From Pandoraea vervacti (lineage in GTDB: Bacteria > Pseudomonadota > Gammaproteobacteria > Burkholderiales > Burkholderiaceae), in the NCBI RefSeq assembly GCF_000934605.2, contig NZ_CP010897.2, forward strand, positions 1,674,001-1,738,000: a stretch of DNA of 64,000 bases, written 5' to 3'. Both the position numbers and the translations under genes were made by a program. The notes below the pieces were generated by a model. It saw only the letters and a program-made list of their open reading frames with translations. It searched no databases and was not told where the DNA came from. Below, piece by piece: positions 1 through 10,709 of the stretch (the first letter of the stretch is position 1; every line of letters begins with the position of its first letter).

Positions 1-201
1 CTGAACATCGTCTTCCTTCGTGATGTCGGTGGCGACGAAGCGAGCGGCATCGCCCAGCGCTGCGGCCTGCTTTGCCCCGGCTTCGGCGTTGATGTCGCCG
101 AGCACCACCCTGGCGCCGGCGTCGACGAACATGCGCGCGGTTGCCGCACCGAGGCCGGACGATGCGCCGGTAACGAGAAAGATACGATCCTTGATTTGCA
201 T
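1..201 (-). CDS. SDR-family dehydrogenase (N-terminal fragment, cut by window edge)
   Basis: The 67 visible residues start MQIKDRIFLVTGASSGLGAA, the TGxxxGLG dinucleotide-binding turn of short-chain dehydrogenases/reductases, followed by a VVLGD strand end (acidic residue typical of NAD rather than NADP preference) and the FVATDIT segment that contacts adenine. The rest lies outside the window. It follows the acyl-CoA synthetase on the same strand with a 76-bp gap, so the two are probably co-transcribed. With the acyl-CoA dehydrogenase and hydroxyisobutyryl-CoA hydrolase next door, a 3-hydroxyacyl-CoA dehydrogenase of the HSD17B10 type is plausible; that assignment is inference. An AGGAA lies about 10 nt before the ATG. 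Confidence 0.85.
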   Translation of the reverse strand, partial: MQIKDRIFLVTGASSGLGAATARMFVDAGARVVLGDINAEAGAKQAAALGDAARFVATDITKEDDVQ

Positions 202-229
202 GAGCTGCGGTTCCTGAAGAGTCAGCGTC

Positions 230-265
230 GGAGGTGCTGGAGGTGCTGGAAGCGTTGGAGGCGTC
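230..265. repeat. 9-bp tandem repeat, 4 copies
   Basis: Units GGAGGTGCT, GGAGGTGCT, GGAAGCGTT and GGAGGCGTC lie head to tail between the SDR and acyl-CoA synthetase genes. It is one of about ten short-period intergenic tandem repeats in this window. Confidence 0.8.
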
Positions 266-277
266 GATAAGAGGCGC

Positions 278-1939
278 TCAGGCCGCCGCGGCAGACGCCT
301 GCGCCGCCTTCGCGATTTCCTGATTGCGCAGAATGAAGCGCTGGAGCTTGCCGCTCGGCGTCTTGGGCAGTTCCGCGACGAATTCGATTTCTCGCGGGTA
401 GGCGTGCGTCGACAACCGATGACGGACATGCTCCTGCAATTCGCGGGCCAGGGCATCGGTTGGGGCAAACTGCGCATGCAGCACGACGAACGCCTTGACC
501 AGTTCCGTGCGCTCCGGGTCCGGTTTGCCGACCACCGCCGTTTCGACGACCGCCGGATGTTCGATCAGCGCGCTCTCCACGTCGAAGGGGCCAATGCGAT
601 AGCCCGACGAGGTGATCACGTCGTCGTTGCGACCGACGAAGCTGATGCTGCCGTCCACGTTGCGCTCGACCGTGTCGCCGGACAGGTAGTAGTCGCCCAC
701 GAACGCGGGCGTCTCGCGTTCCCAATAGCCCGTGAACCACATCAGCGGCGATTGCTTGCGATCCAGCGCGAGGACGCCGGGCACGCCGACAGGGCACTCA
801 CGCCCTTCGTCGTCGAGCACCACGACGCGGTGCCCGGGCGACGCGAAGCCCGCTGCACCGGACTGCACCGGATGGGCCAGCGCGTGGTGATTGCACACGA
901 CCATGCCCAGCTCCGTTTGCCCGTAATGATCGTGAATGGTCACGTCGAGGTGCTCCGCGAACCAGCGAATGACCTCGGGATTGAGCGGCTCGCCTGCGCT
1001 GGACACCGCGCGCAGCCGGCCCTTGACCGGCGCGGCGGCCTTGTCGCCACCGGCGATCAGCAGACGGAAGGCCGTGGGCGAACCGGCGAGGTTGGTGATG
1101 CCGAGCTTGTTGACGATGCGATACGTGCTCTCGACGGTGAAAGGGCCGTCGTAGAACGTGGTGGGCGTGCCCGTCGCGAGCGGGCCTGTGACGGCGTAAT
1201 ACAGACCGTACGCCCAGCCGGGATCCGCAATGTTCCAGAAGGTGTCGGTCGGGCGCAGGTCGACGGCGTCGCGCATATAGCCCACGAACGCGAGAATGGC
1301 GCGCAGCGGCACCATGACCGGTTTGGCTGCTCCCGTCGTGCCCGAGGTGAACATCATCATGAAGGGATCGTCGCCACGACGCATGACCGGCTCGAACGTT
1401 GCGTCATGCTGCTCGAGCTCATGCCAGAAGCTGAAGTCGCCGCGTTGCACGCCCTGACCGCGTGGGCCGCTGACAGTGACGACCGGCGGGCAGCTCGCCA
1501 CTTCGTGGAGCTTGCTGCGATTCGCGGCGTCCGTGACGACCAGCTTGCTTTGCGCGCTGTGCAGCCGGTGTTCGATGGCCTTCGGCCCGAATGCCGTGAA
1601 GAGCGGCTGATACACGGCGCCGGCGCGCCACGTGCCGAGAATCGTGACCAGCAGTTCCGGCGTGCGAGGCAGCAGGCCGCTGACACGATCACCCGGCTGC
1701 ACCCCCTGTTCGCGCAGGAAGTTGGCGAAGCGGGCGGAAAGCGTTTGCAGTTGCTTGAACGTCCACGTCTGGCTCGTGCCGTCCTTGCCTTCCCAGAAAA
1801 GTGCGATGCGCCCGGGAAGGGCATGCCGGTCGCAGCATTCGACGCACGCGTTCATGGCGTCGAGATCGCCGTCCAGTGTGGCGCGTACCGTGGCGTCGAG
1901 GTCGAAAGCCTCATAGGCCTGTGCGTAATCCGCAGTCAT
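278..1939 (-). CDS. AMP-binding acyl-CoA synthetase
   Basis: 553 aa adenylate-forming enzyme that activates a carboxylic acid with ATP and CoA. Visible motifs: the P-loop-like MFTSGTTGAAKP, the A5 motif HDHYGQTELG, the YYLSGD region and the C-terminal PKTPSGKLQR with the catalytic lysine. Length and motifs fit the acetyl/medium-chain (ACSM-like) group; the substrate cannot be read from sequence. The start is the ATG (MTADYAQ) 9 nt after a GGAGACAACC ribosome site rather than the upstream in-frame ATG. It is divergent from the acyl-CoA dehydrogenase gene across a 474-bp region, and with the downstream SDR gene it probably serves short or branched-chain acid catabolism. Confidence 0.9.
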   Translation of the reverse strand: MTADYAQAYEAFDLDATVRATLDGDLDAMNACVECCDRHALPGRIALFWEGKDGTSQTWTFKQLQTLSARFANFLREQGVQPGDRVSGLLPRTPELLVTILGTWRAGAVYQPLFTAFGPKAIEHRLHSAQSKLVVTDAANRSKLHEVASCPPVVTVSGPRGQGVQRGDFSFWHELEQHDATFEPVMRRGDDPFMMMFTSGTTGAAKPVMVPLRAILAFVGYMRDAVDLRPTDTFWNIADPGWAYGLYYAVTGPLATGTPTTFYDGPFTVESTYRIVNKLGITNLAGSPTAFRLLIAGGDKAAAPVKGRLRAVSSAGEPLNPEVIRWFAEHLDVTIHDHYGQTELGMVVCNHHALAHPVQSGAAGFASPGHRVVVLDDEGRECPVGVPGVLALDRKQSPLMWFTGYWERETPAFVGDYYLSGDTVERNVDGSISFVGRNDDVITSSGYRIGPFDVESALIEHPAVVETAVVGKPDPERTELVKAFVVLHAQFAPTDALARELQEHVRHRLSTHAYPREIEFVAELPKTPSGKLQRFILRNQEIAKAAQASAAAA

Positions 1940-2413
1940 GGGTTGTCTCCTGTTGTCGGAAGCCGGCCGGCAGGTGCGCCGCGCATGGAAGATCCCGGCG
2001 CACATGACCGCCCGCCCGTGGCGTCGTCTTTGGACCCAGGAAGGGCGCGACGCTCGTGGGCATTGGTGAAATCGATCCTAATGGGTCGCGCTCACGGCAG
2101 GCAATGGCTAAACGGGTCAGAGTGCGTGAGGGATTTATCCACTCCGCAGTCAGGGGGATTGCGCGGCGCAGCAAAGACCACGGGCGTGGCAGCACTCGAC
2201 GCTTCGCCACGTTGGCGGGCGGCAAGGGTTTGTCCTTATCGGAATACGGACGATTCCGATGGCAATTCCGCTCAGCCAATTTGCCGTTTTTGGCTATGGT
2301 GCCAAGGCCGTGTGATCCCTACACTGGACCCATCGACAAGGCGCAGGCGTCGACAATGGGTTCGGCTTCATGTCGAATACCTTCGGAACAGGCCGGGGCG
2401 CAGGAGACAAAAC
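1940..2413. other. Divergent intergenic region (acs-like / acyl-CoA dehydrogenase)
   Basis: 474 bp without a credible gene. It must hold both divergent promoters. The clearest structure is the inverted repeat TCGGAAT-7 nt-ATTCCGA at 2239-2259, a candidate operator. Open frames crossing the region are extensions of the neighbouring genes or antisense reads. Confidence 0.6.
2239..2259. promoter_or_regulatory. Inverted repeat, candidate operator
   Basis: Perfect 7-bp arms TCGGAAT / ATTCCGA separated by 7 nt, located 155 bp before the acyl-CoA dehydrogenase start and 300 bp before the divergent synthetase start. The binding protein is unknown; no regulator gene is adjacent. Confidence 0.4.
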
Positions 2414-3547
2414 ATGGATTTTTTCACTGAAGACCAACGCATGATTCGCGATATGGCGCGTGCGTTTTCCAGCGAACAACTCGCACCGAACGCTGCACAG
2501 TGGGACAAGGACTGTACGTTGCCCGACGCGATGGTCGCGCAGATGGGCGAGTTGGGTTTGCTCGGCATGATGGTGCCGGAGCAGTACGGCGGGTCGTACA
2601 CGGACTACACGGCGTATGCGCTGGCCATGGAAGAGATTGCGGCCGGTTGCGCCTCGACCGCCACGATGATGTCCGTCCATAACTCGGTTGGCTGTGCGCC
2701 GATTCTGAAATTCGGCACCGATGCCCAGCGTGAGCGTTGGCTTCCCGACCTGGCGGCCGGCAAGAAAATCGGTGCGTTCTGCCTGACGGAGCCTCAGGCC
2801 GGATCCGAGGCCAACAATCTGCGAACGCGCGCCGAGCGTCGTGGCGACAAGTGGGTGCTCAACGGCAGCAAGCAGTTCGTGACCAACGGCAAGCGTGCGG
2901 CAGTGGCGATCGTATTCGCTGTCACGGACCCTGCGGCGGGCAAGCGTGGCATTTCGGCGTTCATCGTGCCAACCGACACGCCGGGGTTTGAAGTCGGTCA
3001 TCCCGAGCACAAGCTGGGTATTCGCGCGTCCGACACGTGTCCGATCACGCTCGTGGACTGCGAAGTGGGCGATGAAGCCATGCTTGGCGAGCCGGGGCAG
3101 GGATTGAAGATCGCGCTGTCCAACCTCGAAGGCGGCCGCATCGGCATTGCTGCGCTGGCGCTGGGCATCGCGCGTGCGGCATTCGAAGCCGCGCTTCAAT
3201 ATGCGAACGAGCGTCAGCAGTTCGGCAAGCCGATTCGGGAACATCAAAGCATCGCGAACATGCTGGCCGACATGACCACGCGAATCAACGCGGCGCGCTT
3301 TCTGATTCTGCACGCGGCGGCGCTGCGTACGCAGGGGCTGCCGTGTCTGTCCGAGGCGTCGCAGGCAAAGCTCTTTGCCTCCGAACTTGCCGAGTGGGTA
3401 TGCACCCATGCGATCCAGATTCACGGCGGCTACGGGTATCTCGAGGACTACCCGGTGGAGCGCTACTACCGCGACGCCCGCATCACCCAAATCTACGAGG
3501 GCACCAGCGAGATTCAGCGTCAGGTCATCGCCCGTGCGCTTGACTGA
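2414..3547 (+). CDS. Acyl-CoA dehydrogenase (probably isobutyryl-CoA type)
   Basis: 377 aa FAD-dependent acyl-CoA dehydrogenase, passing electrons to ETF. Seen: the first signature CLTEPQAGSEANNLRTRA, ANERQQFGKPI, and the second signature IHGGYGYLEDYPVERYYRDA followed by ITQIYEGTSEIQR, where Glu362 is the expected catalytic base. Start ATG follows GGAGACAAAAC. The gene is 43 bp upstream of a 3-hydroxyisobutyryl-CoA hydrolase, which makes isobutyryl-CoA (valine pathway) the likeliest substrate; this is inferred from context, since family members with different chain preference look alike. Confidence 0.92.
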   Translation: MDFFTEDQRMIRDMARAFSSEQLAPNAAQWDKDCTLPDAMVAQMGELGLLGMMVPEQYGGSYTDYTAYALAMEEIAAGCASTATMMSVHNSVGCAPILKFGTDAQRERWLPDLAAGKKIGAFCLTEPQAGSEANNLRTRAERRGDKWVLNGSKQFVTNGKRAAVAIVFAVTDPAAGKRGISAFIVPTDTPGFEVGHPEHKLGIRASDTCPITLVDCEVGDEAMLGEPGQGLKIALSNLEGGRIGIAALALGIARAAFEAALQYANERQQFGKPIREHQSIANMLADMTTRINAARFLILHAAALRTQGLPCLSEASQAKLFASELAEWVCTHAIQIHGGYGYLEDYPVERYYRDARITQIYEGTSEIQRQVIARALD

Positions 3548-3590
3548 GACGGCGCGGCATTGCGTTCCAGTATCGCGAGGAGAACGACGA

Positions 3591-4766
3591 GTGAGTTTGC
3601 ACGATAGCGGCATCGAAACGCAGGACGAAGTTCTGTTCGACGTGATCAACGGGTTCGGGGTGATCACCCTCAATCGGCCGAAGGCGCTCAATGCCATCAC
3701 CCATGGCATGGTGCGTGCCATGTGGGCGCAACTTAACGTGTGGATCGACGACCCGTCCGTGCATGCCGTGCTGATCGAGGGCGCCGGGGAGAAAGCGTTC
3801 TGTGCCGGCGGCGATGTCCGCGCACTCTATGAAAGCCGCGTGAGCAACGCGACCGACCACCAGGCATTCTTTGTCGACGAGTATCGCCTCGACTACCTGA
3901 TTCACCGATATCCGAAGCCGTATATCGCGCTGCTCGACGGCATCGTGATGGGCGGAGGCATGGGGGTGGCGCAGGGGGCGGCATTGCGCATCGTGACGGA
4001 CCGCACGCGTCTTGCCATGCCGGAGACCGGCATCGGGCTGTTCCCGGATGTGGGGGCGAGTTGGTTTCTCGGGCATCTGGCCCCGACGCTCGCACGCTAT
4101 CTGGGACTCACCGGCGTGACCATCAATGCGGCCGATGCGCTTTACTGCGGTCTGGCCGATGTCTGGCTCGAAGGCGACGCCAGTGCGCAATTGCGTGAAA
4201 TGCTGGAACGGTTCGACTGGGCGCGGGTAGTGGAAGGTGCATCAGGGGCGTGCGGTGTGGTCGGAAGCGGGCGGGCAGTCGATGCCGGTCGTGTCCTCGA
4301 CGCCCTTCGCGCTGCGATCCTTCCGCTGGGCCGAACATGGACGGACGCCGCGCCGCTTGCACGCGTGCGAGCCGCCTTGGACAAACATTTCAGCGCCATC
4401 GATGTGCGGGGGATTCTGGCGTCGCTACGCGCCGACGTGGACGTCGGGGGCGACGCCTGGGCAGAGGAAACGCTGGCAGTCCTGCAGCAGCGCTCGCCGC
4501 TCAGTCTGTGTCTGACGGACCGGCAATTGCTCAAGGGCCGGCGTATGGACCTGGCCGATGCGTTCCGCATGGAGCTGGTGTTGGGCTATCACGCATTTGC
4601 GTCGGGCGATTTCGTCGAAGGCGTGCGCGCATTGCTCATCGACAAGGACAAGCAACCGCGCTGGCGTTACGCCACACTGGCCGATGTGCCGACCGAGGCG
4701 GTCGAGGCGTTCTTCGTCTCGCCGTGGGCCGACGGCGAACATCCGCTGAATGCCTTGGGGCGCTGA
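3591..4766 (+). CDS. 3-hydroxyisobutyryl-CoA hydrolase (enoyl-CoA hydratase/isomerase superfamily)
   Basis: 391 aa, the length of HIBCH enzymes rather than the ~260 aa of plain enoyl-CoA hydratases. Crotonase-fold features: EKAFCAGGDVRALYES (oxyanion hole glycines), GIVMGGGMG, and RLAMPETGIGLFPDVGASW with Glu145 and the following Asp typical of HIBCH. It hydrolyses 3-hydroxyisobutyryl-CoA to free acid and CoA in valine degradation. The GTG start at 3591 is chosen because an AGGAG lies 9 nt before it; the frame stays open upstream inside the dehydrogenase gene. It forms an operon with the acyl-CoA dehydrogenase. Confidence 0.9.
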   Translation: MSLHDSGIETQDEVLFDVINGFGVITLNRPKALNAITHGMVRAMWAQLNVWIDDPSVHAVLIEGAGEKAFCAGGDVRALYESRVSNATDHQAFFVDEYRLDYLIHRYPKPYIALLDGIVMGGGMGVAQGAALRIVTDRTRLAMPETGIGLFPDVGASWFLGHLAPTLARYLGLTGVTINAADALYCGLADVWLEGDASAQLREMLERFDWARVVEGASGACGVVGSGRAVDAGRVLDALRAAILPLGRTWTDAAPLARVRAALDKHFSAIDVRGILASLRADVDVGGDAWAEETLAVLQQRSPLSLCLTDRQLLKGRRMDLADAFRMELVLGYHAFASGDFVEGVRALLIDKDKQPRWRYATLADVPTEAVEAFFVSPWADGEHPLNALGR

Positions 4767-4947
4767 GCAAGCTACCTGAGAACGCCGCGCGTCACGTTGA
4801 CGCCAGGTCCGACAGCGCAGGCGGCGCGTCTTGGCGAGCGCCGCGCGTCCGCGCGCACGAGGATCGACCAGGGCGGCGCTTGAACTCGGCGAAACGCATG
4901 CGACAATGCCGGTTTTGCGGGGGACCGCACAATCCGTTGGAGTCCAG

Positions 4948-5505
4948 ATGCTCGTCGAAATCGCCCGTCTGTTGCTAGACCTCGTCTTCTCGCTATTCGG
5001 CGCTTTGTTGCTATTACGTGTGTGGATGCAGGCGACACGACTGCCCCCGCGTAACCCGCTCTCACAAGGCGTCTTCCAGTTCACCAACTGGATTGTGTTA
5101 CCGCTGCGGCGCGTTGTGCCTGGCGTCGGTGGTATCGATTGGGCGTGCGTGATCGGCGCATGGCTGGCTGCCATTGCGTACCTCGTGCTGATCACCGCGG
5201 TGGTGGGGGTGTCGCCGGTTTCGGTGTTCCCGAGAGGCCTGCTCGTGGCGCTGGTGCTCGTGGCCAAGTGGGGGGCGAATCTGGTGATGTGGCTCACGCT
5301 GCTGATGGCCGTGCTGTCGTGGGTGAATCCCCGTGCGACTGCCATGCCGATTCTCCAACACCTGCTCGACCCGCTGCTGCGCCCCATCCGTCGCGTCATC
5401 CCGACGGTCGGCGGTTTTGATTTGTCGCCGCTGGGGCTGTTTCTGCTGATGCAGATTCTGCTGATCGTGCTCGCGCGACTGAGCCTGTTCTTCGCGACGC
5501 TTTGA
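4948..5505 (+). CDS. YggT family integral membrane protein
   Basis: 185 aa, with two YggT modules: hydrophobic helices near residues 5-25, 65-90, 95-120 and 155-180, each module carrying the hallmark segment (NWIVLPLRRVVPGVGGIDW near residue 46, then LLDPLLRPIRRVIPTVGGFD near residue 140). Family members are inner-membrane proteins of unclear biochemical role, linked to osmotic tolerance and division in other bacteria. Start ATG is preceded by TTGGAG. It is monocistronic in the window, followed by a 180-bp gap. Confidence 0.85.
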   Translation: MLVEIARLLLDLVFSLFGALLLLRVWMQATRLPPRNPLSQGVFQFTNWIVLPLRRVVPGVGGIDWACVIGAWLAAIAYLVLITAVVGVSPVSVFPRGLLVALVLVAKWGANLVMWLTLLMAVLSWVNPRATAMPILQHLLDPLLRPIRRVIPTVGGFDLSPLGLFLLMQILLIVLARLSLFFATL

Positions 5506-5685
5506 TGATGTCCCGGCAGGTGGCGATGCTGCCTGCCTAACGCGAACGCGTGCTTTGATGTAATTCGGGTGATTCGGCGGCCTGCCAGCGCCGCAACGGC
5601 CAGCATGGCCGCTCCGATTTCACGTCGCTACCACTTCGGTCTCAGTGCCTTTTCGCGTCAACGTGACGTTCGCGTCGTCTCGACG

Positions 5686-5952
5686 TCACGTACCCGCGCT
5701 CTTGGCTGGCGCCATCGACAGACGCGGGGCTTGCGCAGGCTCAATCCCTGAGCGCGACAGTCCCAGCCGTCGCAACACACGGTGACCGTCTTCGGTCACG
5801 CTCACTTTCGTTTGTCCCTCCGCCACGGCGACCTGCACCAGACGGGCCTGCTCCAGTGCAGCGAGATCGGGCGATTCGAGCGCATCGGCGTCGATCGGTC
5901 CAAAGGATGCGGCCGCCAGCAGCAGCGTGGCGATTTCATGCGGGCTCAGCAT
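5686..5952 (-). CDS. Small conserved-looking hypothetical protein
   Basis: 88 aa, beginning MLSPHEIATLLLAAASFG. It looks like a compact two-part fold: an N-terminal Ala/Leu helix and a segment (LVQVAVAEGQTKVSVTEDGH) resembling the beta wing of a small winged-helix domain, then RVLRRLG. I do not recognise the family. The second ATG is chosen because AAGGAG lies 7 nt before it; the first ATG would leave only 1 nt. Codon use matches its neighbours, so it is likely a real gene. Confidence 0.65.
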   Translation of the reverse strand: MLSPHEIATLLLAAASFGPIDADALESPDLAALEQARLVQVAVAEGQTKVSVTEDGHRVLRRLGLSRSGIEPAQAPRLSMAPAKSAGT

Positions 5953-6388
5953 GGTCATGCTCCTTGAGGCGAATAGTGTTCACATCGACATAGTCAGCGT
6001 AATGGGCAGATGTAAGCCCGCGACTACGCCATGTTTACTGCACGTTACGACTCGCCTCCGACCAAGCCTCCCCAGGCGGTCCTTCGACTGTCCTGTCTCT
6101 GTTGCCTGACATCACGTGCCGCTCGCCATCCATCGGGCGCGTGACACCGTACTTCAACGTCGGATCGCAAAGGGTCCGGCAAGTTCGTGCATTCGGGTTT
6201 CCCCTAGTATGCCCGCTTTTCGCGTATAGAGGGACCGATCCCCCCTTGTTTTGACAGGGTTTGCGGGGTGGCGGGGGGATGGGGCGTGACCGACGGGGAC
6301 GTCCGTCACCGTTTGAACTATTTTTTTTCTTTTGACGGGGTATCGATGAAAATATACTTTCCTTCACTCTGAAGGATTGTTGCCACTC
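5953..6388. other. Intergenic region upstream of the RpiR-type regulator
   Basis: 435 bp without a convincing gene. It contains an imperfect palindrome at 6286-6309 (arms GTGACcGACG / CGTCcGTCAC), a T8 tract at 6321-6328 and a likely promoter at 6332-6358. The palindrome could be a regulator site; the T tract starts 11 nt after it, too far for a normal terminator. Confidence 0.55.
6332..6358 (+). promoter_or_regulatory. Putative sigma70 promoter of the rpiR-iaaA unit
   Basis: TTGACG at 6332-6337 and TATACT at 6353-6358, with a 15-nt spacer, ends 30 nt before the regulator start. The short spacer lowers confidence. Confidence 0.4.
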
Positions 6389-7525
6389 ATGATTGACGCC
6401 GACTCGTTGCCCGCCGACTTGCCGCTCACCGAGCGAATCGTGCGCGCCATGCCCGAACTGACCCCTGCGCAACAGCGCATGGCGGCGTTCGTGCTCGACA
6501 ACACGTTTCGTGCGGCAACCATGCGCATCGACGAATTCGCCGATGCGGTCGGTGTCTCGCTTGCCACAGTGAATCGTTTCGCCCGGGCGCTCGGTTTCGA
6601 CGGTTATCCGCAATGTCGTGCCGCCATGGTGCGCGGCTACGAAGCGACGCTCGCGCCGATCGAGAGCCTGCGCACGAGCAAGGCGCAGGCGAGCGCAGCC
6701 GCCGACGTGATGGCCGCGTCACTCGCGCAAGCCATCGAGAATCTGGACTGGACGCGCCGCGCCCTGGACGCCGGCACCTGCGAGCGCGCCGTGGACTCGA
6801 TCTTGCAGGCGCATCGCATTTACGTACTGGGTCTTGGCGCAAGCGGCTATCTTGCCGGTCTGCTGCACCACGGTCTCGATCCGTATTGCGAGAATGTGCA
6901 ATCGGTCGTCGGCGCAGGCGGATCGACACACGCCGCACGCCAGCTTTTCAAATTGCGCGAGGGCGACCTGGTGATCGCGCTCGGCTTCCCACGCTACGTC
7001 TCCGATACCGTGACGTTGTGCCGACGCCTGCGCGGGCGCGGCGTCTCGGTGATGGTGCTGACCGACAGCCCCACGTCGCCGCTCGCGCCGCTGGGGGATA
7101 TTGTGATTTTCGTGCGCAGCAAGCCGCGTCTGTCGAGCAACTCCGAAGCGAGCGTGCTGGCCATGATCGATGCGATCTGCGACGCGGTCGCGCAACGCGC
7201 CAAGCACGCCGTCGATCGCGCCACCGAACTGACGGACTTCCTGCTGCCGTGGCTCGATTCGGCGTCGCTGAACGCCGCGGGGGCGCCGAATGCGCCGGCC
7301 AATGCGGTAGCGTCGGGGCGCGCGGGCACCTCACAACATAGCGCCACCTCGGTGGCGGCCAGTGCCACGGCAACCGCGCTATCGAACGCGGCTGTCGCCG
7401 CGACGACCGTCGCGCAAGGCCTCCCGAACCCGGCCCATCAGGCCACAACCCGTCATGCTCGCGGTGCGTCGTCAGGCGTCACGGCCGGGGCGACGGCGCC
7501 GGACAGAAAGGACAACGCATCATGA
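6389..7525 (+). CDS. MurR/RpiR family transcriptional regulator with SIS domain
   Basis: 378 aa. Residues about 10-90 form the RpiR-type helix-turn-helix (LTPAQQRMAAFVLDN, then DAVGVSLATVNRFARALGF); residues about 120-270 form the SIS phosphosugar-binding fold (RIYVLGLGASGYLAGLLHH, GDLVIALGFPRY, VMVLTDSPTSPLAPL). The family usually ends near 280-300 aa; here about 85 extra residues form an Ala/Thr/Ser-rich low-complexity tail of unknown use. The stop overlaps the start of the isoaspartyl peptidase gene (ATGA), so the two are translationally coupled. It is the natural candidate regulator for the peptide island 7522-16291. The ATG at 6389 is preferred over a TTG adjacent to GAAGGA. Confidence 0.88.
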   Translation: MIDADSLPADLPLTERIVRAMPELTPAQQRMAAFVLDNTFRAATMRIDEFADAVGVSLATVNRFARALGFDGYPQCRAAMVRGYEATLAPIESLRTSKAQASAAADVMAASLAQAIENLDWTRRALDAGTCERAVDSILQAHRIYVLGLGASGYLAGLLHHGLDPYCENVQSVVGAGGSTHAARQLFKLREGDLVIALGFPRYVSDTVTLCRRLRGRGVSVMVLTDSPTSPLAPLGDIVIFVRSKPRLSSNSEASVLAMIDAICDAVAQRAKHAVDRATELTDFLLPWLDSASLNAAGAPNAPANAVASGRAGTSQHSATSVAASATATALSNAAVAATTVAQGLPNPAHQATTRHARGASSGVTAGATAPDRKDNAS

Positions 7526-8478
7526 GCCACGCCCAGCGTGCGGTCATCGCCATTCACGGCGGTGCTGGAACGATCAGCCGCGACACGTCGCCCGAAGAAC
7601 TCAAGGCGTATCACGAGGCGTTGGCCGATGTGCTGCGCGCCGGTCAGGCAGTGCTGGCCGCCGGAGGTTCGGCGCTCGACGCCGTGACCGAAGCCGTGCG
7701 TCACCTCGAAGACTGCCCGCGCTTTAATGCGGGGCGCGGCGCGGTCTTCACGCACGAAGGCACGCACGAGCTTGACGCCGCCATCATGAACGGCGCCACG
7801 CTCGACGCGGGCGCTATCGCCTGCGTACATCGAGTGCGCAACCCGATCCTTGCAGCCCGCATGGTGCTTGAGCGCAGCCCGCACGTGCTGCTCGTCGGTG
7901 AAGGCGCGGAAGCCTTCGCCGCCGCGAACGGTGCGGCGCTGGTCGATCCGGAATATTTCTTCACCGAAGCGCGTTACGACCAGTTGCAGCGCGCGCTGGC
8001 CAGCGCTGCCGTCTCGCTCGATCACGACATGCCGCTCAAAAAAGAGCCGATCGATCCGGACACCAAATTCGGCACGGTGGGCGCGGTCGCCTGCGACATG
8101 CAGGGGCACGTCGCCGCGGCGACATCGACGGGCGGGATGACGAACAAGGCCGTCGGACGCATCGGCGATTCGCCCCTGATCGGCGCCGGATGCTATGCAA
8201 ACGATGCGACCGCAGCGGTCTCGGCCACCGGCACGGGCGAGGCGTTCATTCGCGCGGTCGCCTGCTACGAAGTCGGCGCACTGATGGCGTATGCCGGACT
8301 GTCGCTTAACGACGCCGCCGAGCGCGTGATTCGAGAGCGTCTGCCGCGAGTCAATGGCCGGGGCGGAATCATTGCGGTCGACGCGCAGGGCAACGTGGCG
8401 CTCCCGTTCAACACCGAAGGGATGTATCGCGGCGTGGCTCGCGTGGGCGAAACGCCGGTAACGGCCATTCACGAATAA
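7522..8478 (+). CDS. iaaA: Isoaspartyl peptidase / L-asparaginase (Ntn-hydrolase)
   Basis: 318 aa plant-type asparaginase, which cleaves beta-aspartyl dipeptides and L-asparagine. It should self-cleave before Thr185 in the FGTVGAVACD motif, producing alpha and beta subunits; the substrate loops GGMTNKAVGRIGDSPLIGAG and the GTGE site are present, as is the N-terminal IAIHGGAGTI. It overlaps the regulator gene upstream by 4 bp and is followed by the GsiA-type transporter genes. The same gene pair, asparaginase next to the glutathione/peptide importer, occurs in enterobacterial gsi loci (known from E. coli). Confidence 0.93.
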   Translation: MSHAQRAVIAIHGGAGTISRDTSPEELKAYHEALADVLRAGQAVLAAGGSALDAVTEAVRHLEDCPRFNAGRGAVFTHEGTHELDAAIMNGATLDAGAIACVHRVRNPILAARMVLERSPHVLLVGEGAEAFAAANGAALVDPEYFFTEARYDQLQRALASAAVSLDHDMPLKKEPIDPDTKFGTVGAVACDMQGHVAAATSTGGMTNKAVGRIGDSPLIGAGCYANDATAAVSATGTGEAFIRAVACYEVGALMAYAGLSLNDAAERVIRERLPRVNGRGGIIAVDAQGNVALPFNTEGMYRGVARVGETPVTAIHE

Positions 8479-8612
8479 GCGAGATGGGAAGACCCGCTCA
8501 TTCCCGGATGAGCGAGCAGGCGAGCAGACAAGCAGGAAAGGGTGGGCGGCACCGATCACAATGCCTCCCGTCCGGTACCGGATTGAGCCAGTGAAGATAA
8601 GCGAGGACAGGC

Positions 8613-10499
<1,887 letters not shown>

Positions 10500-10709
10500 T
10501 CGATTGCGGGACCCGTGTCCCCGGGGGGGCATGCGTTTCGCGGAAGTTTTACGCAGTCTCAGGCAGCGATGCGCAGTCATTGGCGGTCGTTAGCTGTCGT
10601 CGGAAGTTTCAGGCAGTTGCACGTCTTGTTGTCACCTTAATGCCCGCCAAGTGGCGCAGTCGAACGACTCGCCTGCGGCGACCCCGTCAGACCAGAAGGA
10701 GAAAGACAG

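Noticed and set aside
404..2413. Long plus-strand open frame running into the acyl-CoA dehydrogenase gene
   Set aside because: The upstream part is antisense to the acyl-CoA synthetase gene and shows no family features; the true start is ATG 2414 with its own ribosome site.
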